Under the pieces are notes generated by a model, which was given only the letters and a program-made list of their open reading frames with translations, was not told where the DNA came from and searched no databases. From Victivallales bacterium (GTDB lineage: Bacteria; Verrucomicrobiota; Lentisphaeria; Oligosphaerales; Oligosphaeraceae), in the NCBI GenBank assembly GCA_017538465.1, contig JAFYIW010000325.1, forward strand, positions 1-15,604: DNA of 15,604 bases. Direction: 5' to 3'. Positions 12,807 to 15,604 of the stretch are shown piece by piece (the stretch's first letter is position 1; the number at the start of each line of letters is the position of its first letter). A program made the translations under genes and the position numbers.

Positions 12807-14087
12807 ATGGCCCGGTTGAAGCATCTCCATTCTCCTAGTCGCATTTTGGCGGTCGTCGTGCTGGCGGCATTGTCGGCGATAGGGGTGGGCTATATCTTCA
12901 GCACGGGGTATTTGGGGTCGGCCTATCCGATCCGCCCGAACTGGTACCGCCAATGCGTGTTTCTGGCGTTTGGCGCGGGAGTGTGCTGGGGAATGGCCCG
13001 GCTGGACAATCGGCGCCTGCCGTGGCGAACTCTGGTATGGAGCGGCTATGCGCTGAGCATGCTTCTGCTGGTGGCGGTGCTGCTTTTCGGAAAAGAAATC
13101 GGCGGCGCGAGGCGCTGGCTGACTGTCGGCCCGCTGCTATTGCAGCCGGCGGAATTCGCGAAGGTCTTCACGATTCTGGCCGGCTCGCTGATTTTCTCCG
13201 GCGAACTCTTCCGGAAACGGTGGCAGGAGCTGGTGGCGGGGCTGTGCTGCTTCGGGCTGCCGGTGCTGCTTATCCTTTGCGAACCCTCCTACGGCAATGC
13301 AGGCGCGTTGGCGCCGTGCTTGCTGGTCCTGGCGGGGATTCGCTGGCTTCCGCGGTGGCTTTGGAAACTCGGAATGCTGGCCGCGTTGATCATTCTTTTC
13401 GGAACGGCCTACATGATTTATCAACTGCGGTCGCGACCGTCGGAACCTCCCGTGCCAGGACAAGTCCAGGCTGGGGAAGGTGGCTTCCTTCACGGCTATC
13501 ATCTGCGGCGGCTTCAGGCCTTTCTGTCGCCCGAAGGCGACTGGAATGAACAACAGTCGTTGATGACGGTGGCTGGCGGGGGATGGTTCGGCAAGGGCTA
13601 CCTGAACGGCACCATGAAGAAACTGGGTTTTCTGCCGCGGACCGTGGCCCCCACGGATTTCATCTTCGCCGTGATCGCCGAGGAGGGCGGGTTGCTCTTC
13701 GGGGTGCTGCCGGTATTGTTTTTATATGGTTTATTGCTTGGCCTGCTGCTGCATTGGGGAGCCAATGCGACTTGCCCCATGGACCTGAATCTGGTCGCCT
13801 CCGGCTCGACTTTGCTCTTCGTGCATATTCTGGTCGGCGTCGGCATGTCCATCCGCCTGGTCCCGGTCATCGGTCTGCCGCTGCCGTTGCTCTCCTACGG
13901 CGGGTCGTTCACCGTGGCAACCATGCTACTGCTGGGGGCGCTGTTCGGGACTCATCAGCAGACCGAAGAAGATGCGGCTGCCGATATGGATAAAGATGAG
14001 GGAAATCCAGTTGCCTCAAAGCCCGCCGAGACGACTTGGCGCCTGGGATCCTTCTTCAAACTACGCATTCGCTCTAGGGATGAATAG
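12807..14087 (+). CDS. rodA: SEDS-family peptidoglycan glycosyltransferase, RodA type
   Basis: Integral membrane SEDS protein that polymerises lipid II into glycan strands during cell elongation, working with a class B PBP; no such PBP gene is in the window. It is 426 residues with about ten hydrophobic segments, the first at about 13-34. Family motifs are GGARRWLTVGPLLLQPAEFAK (about 99-119, the GARRW...QPSE region, QPAE here), QQSLMTVAGGGWFGKGYLNG (about 250-269), LPRTVAPTDFIFAVIAEEGG with the catalytic-loop aspartate in TDFIF, and the last motif RLVPVIGLPLPLLSYGGS. GKGYLNGT favours RodA over FtsW. The usual QPDLGTA is replaced by EPSYGNA (about 160-166). A charged cytoplasmic tail follows the last helix. 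ATG 12807 lacks a close Shine-Dalgarno; GAAGGAGA is 27 bases upstream. It is divergent from nusA and convergent with the DUF1573 gene, 41 bases apart, with no clear terminator. Confidence 0.93.
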   Translation: MARLKHLHSPSRILAVVVLAALSAIGVGYIFSTGYLGSAYPIRPNWYRQCVFLAFGAGVCWGMARLDNRRLPWRTLVWSGYALSMLLLVAVLLFGKEIGGARRWLTVGPLLLQPAEFAKVFTILAGSLIFSGELFRKRWQELVAGLCCFGLPVLLILCEPSYGNAGALAPCLLVLAGIRWLPRWLWKLGMLAALIILFGTAYMIYQLRSRPSEPPVPGQVQAGEGGFLHGYHLRRLQAFLSPEGDWNEQQSLMTVAGGGWFGKGYLNGTMKKLGFLPRTVAPTDFIFAVIAEEGGLLFGVLPVLFLYGLLLGLLLHWGANATCPMDLNLVASGSTLLFVHILVGVGMSIRLVPVIGLPLPLLSYGGSFTVATMLLLGALFGTHQQTEEDAAADMDKDEGNPVASKPAETTWRLGSFFKLRIRSRDE

Positions 14088-14128
14088 GCAGTCGCCTCGA
14101 CGTGCGTTCAACGGTTGGATAAGGACAA

Positions 14129-14851
14129 TCAGTCCTCCCCTATCGTGTATCGGATTTTGATTTCCAATGGCGGGAACGCCTCCTCCTGCCAGTCGATGGC
14201 GATTTGACGCTGGACGAGGACGAAGCGGCGCGAGGCGTCGGGCTGGACATGGAGTTCCAGGCGCCAGGTTCCGTCGTCTTCCTGCACGAGTTCCGACTGG
14301 CTTGCGCAATCCGGCGCATCGGCGGGCAGCAGCCGGAGGGACATTTCGGGGTTGGCCGGGGTGAGGTGGAATATACAGATTCGCTCTTCGTCGGGCTGGA
14401 GCCGTCCGAGATAGACCTCGCTTCTCGGCCGGACTTCCACCGCAGGAATGGCCGTGCCTGTGACGGTCAGCTTCAGGAACTCCTGTCCTGGTACGTCGGT
14501 CTCTAGGAAGACGGCCTTGGAGAAGTTTCCTGAGACGGAGTTGGCGGGGATGGTCACCGTCAGCGAGGTCTCCTGTCCCGCCTCCAATGTGCACGGCTGG
14601 AAGTCCGCAGCCAGGCAGCTGCACGACGAACGCACGCGAAGCAAGTTCACTGCGGACTCGCCGGTGTTCCTGACGGTGAATGTCTGTGTCTGGCTCTTCC
14701 AAGCGGGGAACCGCCCAAGGTCAAAAGAAACTGGCGACACGGACAACGGCTGGGCAGATGCAATCCGCAATGCGAAAACCATGAATAGAATGGTCAGGAA
14801 TGCTCGCGGATGGCGTGTCCGGCATTGTATTGTATCTTTCAATATTGCCAT
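14129..14851 (-). CDS. Exported DUF1573 domain protein
   Basis: DUF1573 proteins carry an immunoglobulin-like (ASPM/HYDIN/MSP-type) domain of unknown function and are common in PVC and Bacteroidota genomes. It is 240 residues from ATG 14851. A signal peptide (basic TRHPR, hydrophobic AFLTILFMVFAL, cleavage after IASA) is followed by the domain at about 38-132: VSFDLGRFPAWKSQTQTF, VRNTGESAVNLLRVRSSCSC and SLTVTIPANSVSGNFSK. The usual SCGC is SCSC here. A second strand-rich region of about 100 residues follows and ends at IKIRYTIGED; it is not recognised. No Shine-Dalgarno is visible. A perfect TTGACA lies at 14862-14867, 17 bases before a poor -10, so transcription may begin inside the annotated start; an internal TTG or the ATG at 14782 are alternatives, though the latter would shorten the signal peptide. 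It is convergent with rodA. Confidence 0.88.
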   Translation of the reverse strand: MAILKDTIQCRTRHPRAFLTILFMVFALRIASAQPLSVSPVSFDLGRFPAWKSQTQTFTVRNTGESAVNLLRVRSSCSCLAADFQPCTLEAGQETSLTVTIPANSVSGNFSKAVFLETDVPGQEFLKLTVTGTAIPAVEVRPRSEVYLGRLQPDEERICIFHLTPANPEMSLRLLPADAPDCASQSELVQEDDGTWRLELHVQPDASRRFVLVQRQIAIDWQEEAFPPLEIKIRYTIGED

Positions 14852-15029
14852 TTAAGGACTTTGTCAATTTTTGAAAAATGCCTTTCAGGAAAGTTTCATA
14901 GAACTACATGCGCCCGCTTTTTTCGTCACCCGCGCATGCTCGCGTCATGAAGCACAAATAAAACATTTCAAATGCGTTATCACGGTCCAATTTAGGAAAA
15001 AACGAAGAAAACATAACCATTATCCGTGC
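14852..15029. other. AT-richer intergenic region, no gene seen
   Basis: Apart from the TTGACA box at 14862-14867 (minus strand), I see no convincing gene, terminator or RNA here. An open frame from 14871 runs through it on the plus strand, but its first half reads as random sequence; only its end resembles protein. Composition shifts from the GC-rich core to AT-rich. Confidence 0.5.
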
Positions 15030-15327
15030 GAAAATGAATGTAAAATCACTACAAGAGAGTACAAGGCGTATGGCACCATCATCAGGGCAAAGCTTTACGC
15101 TGCGGACACATATGAGCGGTTCTTCCACATCTACCACGGTACCAGACCTCGGAAAAGCTCTTTAAGGACGATAAGTCCTATCTGGTGAATCGCTCCATGC
15201 GCGAAGGAAAGGTACAAAAAGCAGTAAAGACGCAGAAGGCACTGATGGAAAACACGAAGAACTACGGCGCAGGGAGCTGATGGAGACCATCAGGAAGATC
15301 AATCACCCTTACGAGGAGAAACTCTGA
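15030..15327 (+). pseudogene. Frameshifted remnant of an unidentified coding sequence
   Basis: Three consecutive plus-strand frames each give a short protein-like stretch, and they join end to end. The first, near 15033-15150, includes REYKAYGTIIRAKLYAADTY and ERFFHIYH. The second, near 15141-15282, includes EKLFKDDKSYLVNRSMREGK and KTQKALMENTKNYG. The third, ending at TGA 15325-15327, reads RRELMETIRKINHPYEEKL. There is no start codon or ribosome binding site before the first. The charged, Lys-rich, Tyr-containing texture is reminiscent of transposase fragments, but I cannot name a family. The most likely reading is a decayed gene with at least two frameshifts. Its end overlaps the end of the convergent 80-residue ORF by 29 bases. 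Confidence 0.4.
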
Positions 15328-15541
15328 TATATGAGACAAAGGATTTCACAGAAACAGCTGCCAGGCAAATTGATGATGCTAATAATATACCATAAGCTGT
15401 TCCCATATGAAATATATATCTAACACCTAATTCATTAATGAATGCCTTTTGAGCCAACTCAAACAATTGTCTCTTGCAAAAAAACAGAACAATTAGCACA
15501 TATCCAAATGAAACAACTAAACTTAAAGTTCGTATTCTCAT
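15299..15541 (-). CDS. Small two-helix membrane protein, unknown
   Basis: I do not recognise this 80-residue protein. It has a short basic start (MRIRT), a membrane segment at about 6-21 (LSLVVSFGYVLIVLFF), a loop with KRQ and an amphipathic stretch, a second membrane segment at about 47-65 (GTAYGILLASSICLAAVSV), and a basic tail (SYIRVSPRKGD). ATG 15541 has AAGGAA six bases upstream, which argues for a real gene despite its size. It lies in the AT-rich end of the window, unlike its GC-rich neighbours, next to a decayed coding remnant, so it may be acquired DNA. It could equally be a small membrane protein with a regulatory or toxin-like role; nothing decides between these. Confidence 0.55.
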   Translation of the reverse strand: MRIRTLSLVVSFGYVLIVLFFCKRQLFELAQKAFINELGVRYIFHMGTAYGILLASSICLAAVSVKSFVSYIRVSPRKGD

Positions 15542-15546
15542 CTTAG

Positions 15547-15552
15547 TTCCTT
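15547..15552 (-). promoter_or_regulatory. Ribosome binding site of the small membrane protein
   Basis: AAGGAA on the minus strand, five to six bases before the ATG at 15541; it supports this ORF as translated. Confidence 0.55.
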
Positions 15553-15604
15553 TATTTACATGGTTCGCGTGAAAAAAGAATTTTTAACATTAATACAAAC
15601 TACA

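Noticed and set aside
12791..12838. A 15-codon leader ORF (TTG start) between GAAGGAGA and rodA, overlapping the rodA start.
   Set aside because: The spacing from the ribosome binding site is long, the start codon is weak and no regulatory logic is visible.
14061..14702. 213-codon minus-strand frame overlapping the DUF1573 gene.
   Set aside because: The alternative frame 14129-14851 has a signal peptide and the DUF1573 pattern; this one has neither.

Overview
This window is most likely chromosomal DNA from a PVC-superphylum bacterium, on the Verrucomicrobiota/Lentisphaerota side. The evidence is GC-rich coding sequence, a RodA whose TDFIF motif sits in the context LPRTVAPTDFIF, solitary DUF4159 and DUF1573 proteins, a short IF2, and an RNase E/G with a large S1-domain insertion. 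The phylum is inferred from remembered family resemblance and was not tested by a search.

Layout. Positions 1-4917 hold a minus-strand run of genes, in transcription order: a YhcH-like sugar-metabolism protein, coaX (type III pantothenate kinase), fmt (Met-tRNA formyltransferase) and rng (RNase E/G family). Next comes a membrane-anchored orphan (4996-5844) with its own promoter, strong ribosome binding site and terminator, and then an exported DUF4159 protein. Divergent from DUF4159 is a small cysteine-rich orphan (7084-7572, plus strand). Its terminator lies between it and a convergent gene that resembles MmcB-type nuclease-like proteins but seems to have lost the catalytic residues. A tRNA-Tyr(GUA) gene with its own terminator follows. 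Positions 8744-12590 are the nusA-infB-rbfA transcription/translation operon on the minus strand. It lacks rimP at its head, and its leader carries what looks like a transcription attenuator. A rodA-type SEDS gene diverges from it on the plus strand and converges on a DUF1573 lipoprotein-like or exported gene. The last ~750 bases are visibly AT-richer and hold a decayed coding remnant plus an 80-residue membrane protein with a good ribosome binding site.

How the genes relate. The core content is housekeeping: translation initiation (fmt, infB), ribosome maturation (rbfA), transcription termination (nusA), RNA decay (rng), CoA synthesis (coaX) and cell-wall elongation (rodA). I see no defence system, CRISPR array or intact mobile element.

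The most interesting signals are four. (1) The nusA leader has a promoter, a GAAA-capped hairpin and a terminator whose 5' arm can pair alternatively with the first hairpin. (2) About 330 residues of acidic, basic and amphipathic sequence are inserted inside the S1 domain of the RNase E/G protein. (3) Key residues are substituted in otherwise normal IF2 and CoaX proteins. (4) There are two unexplained orphan families, one cysteine-rich and one membrane-anchored.
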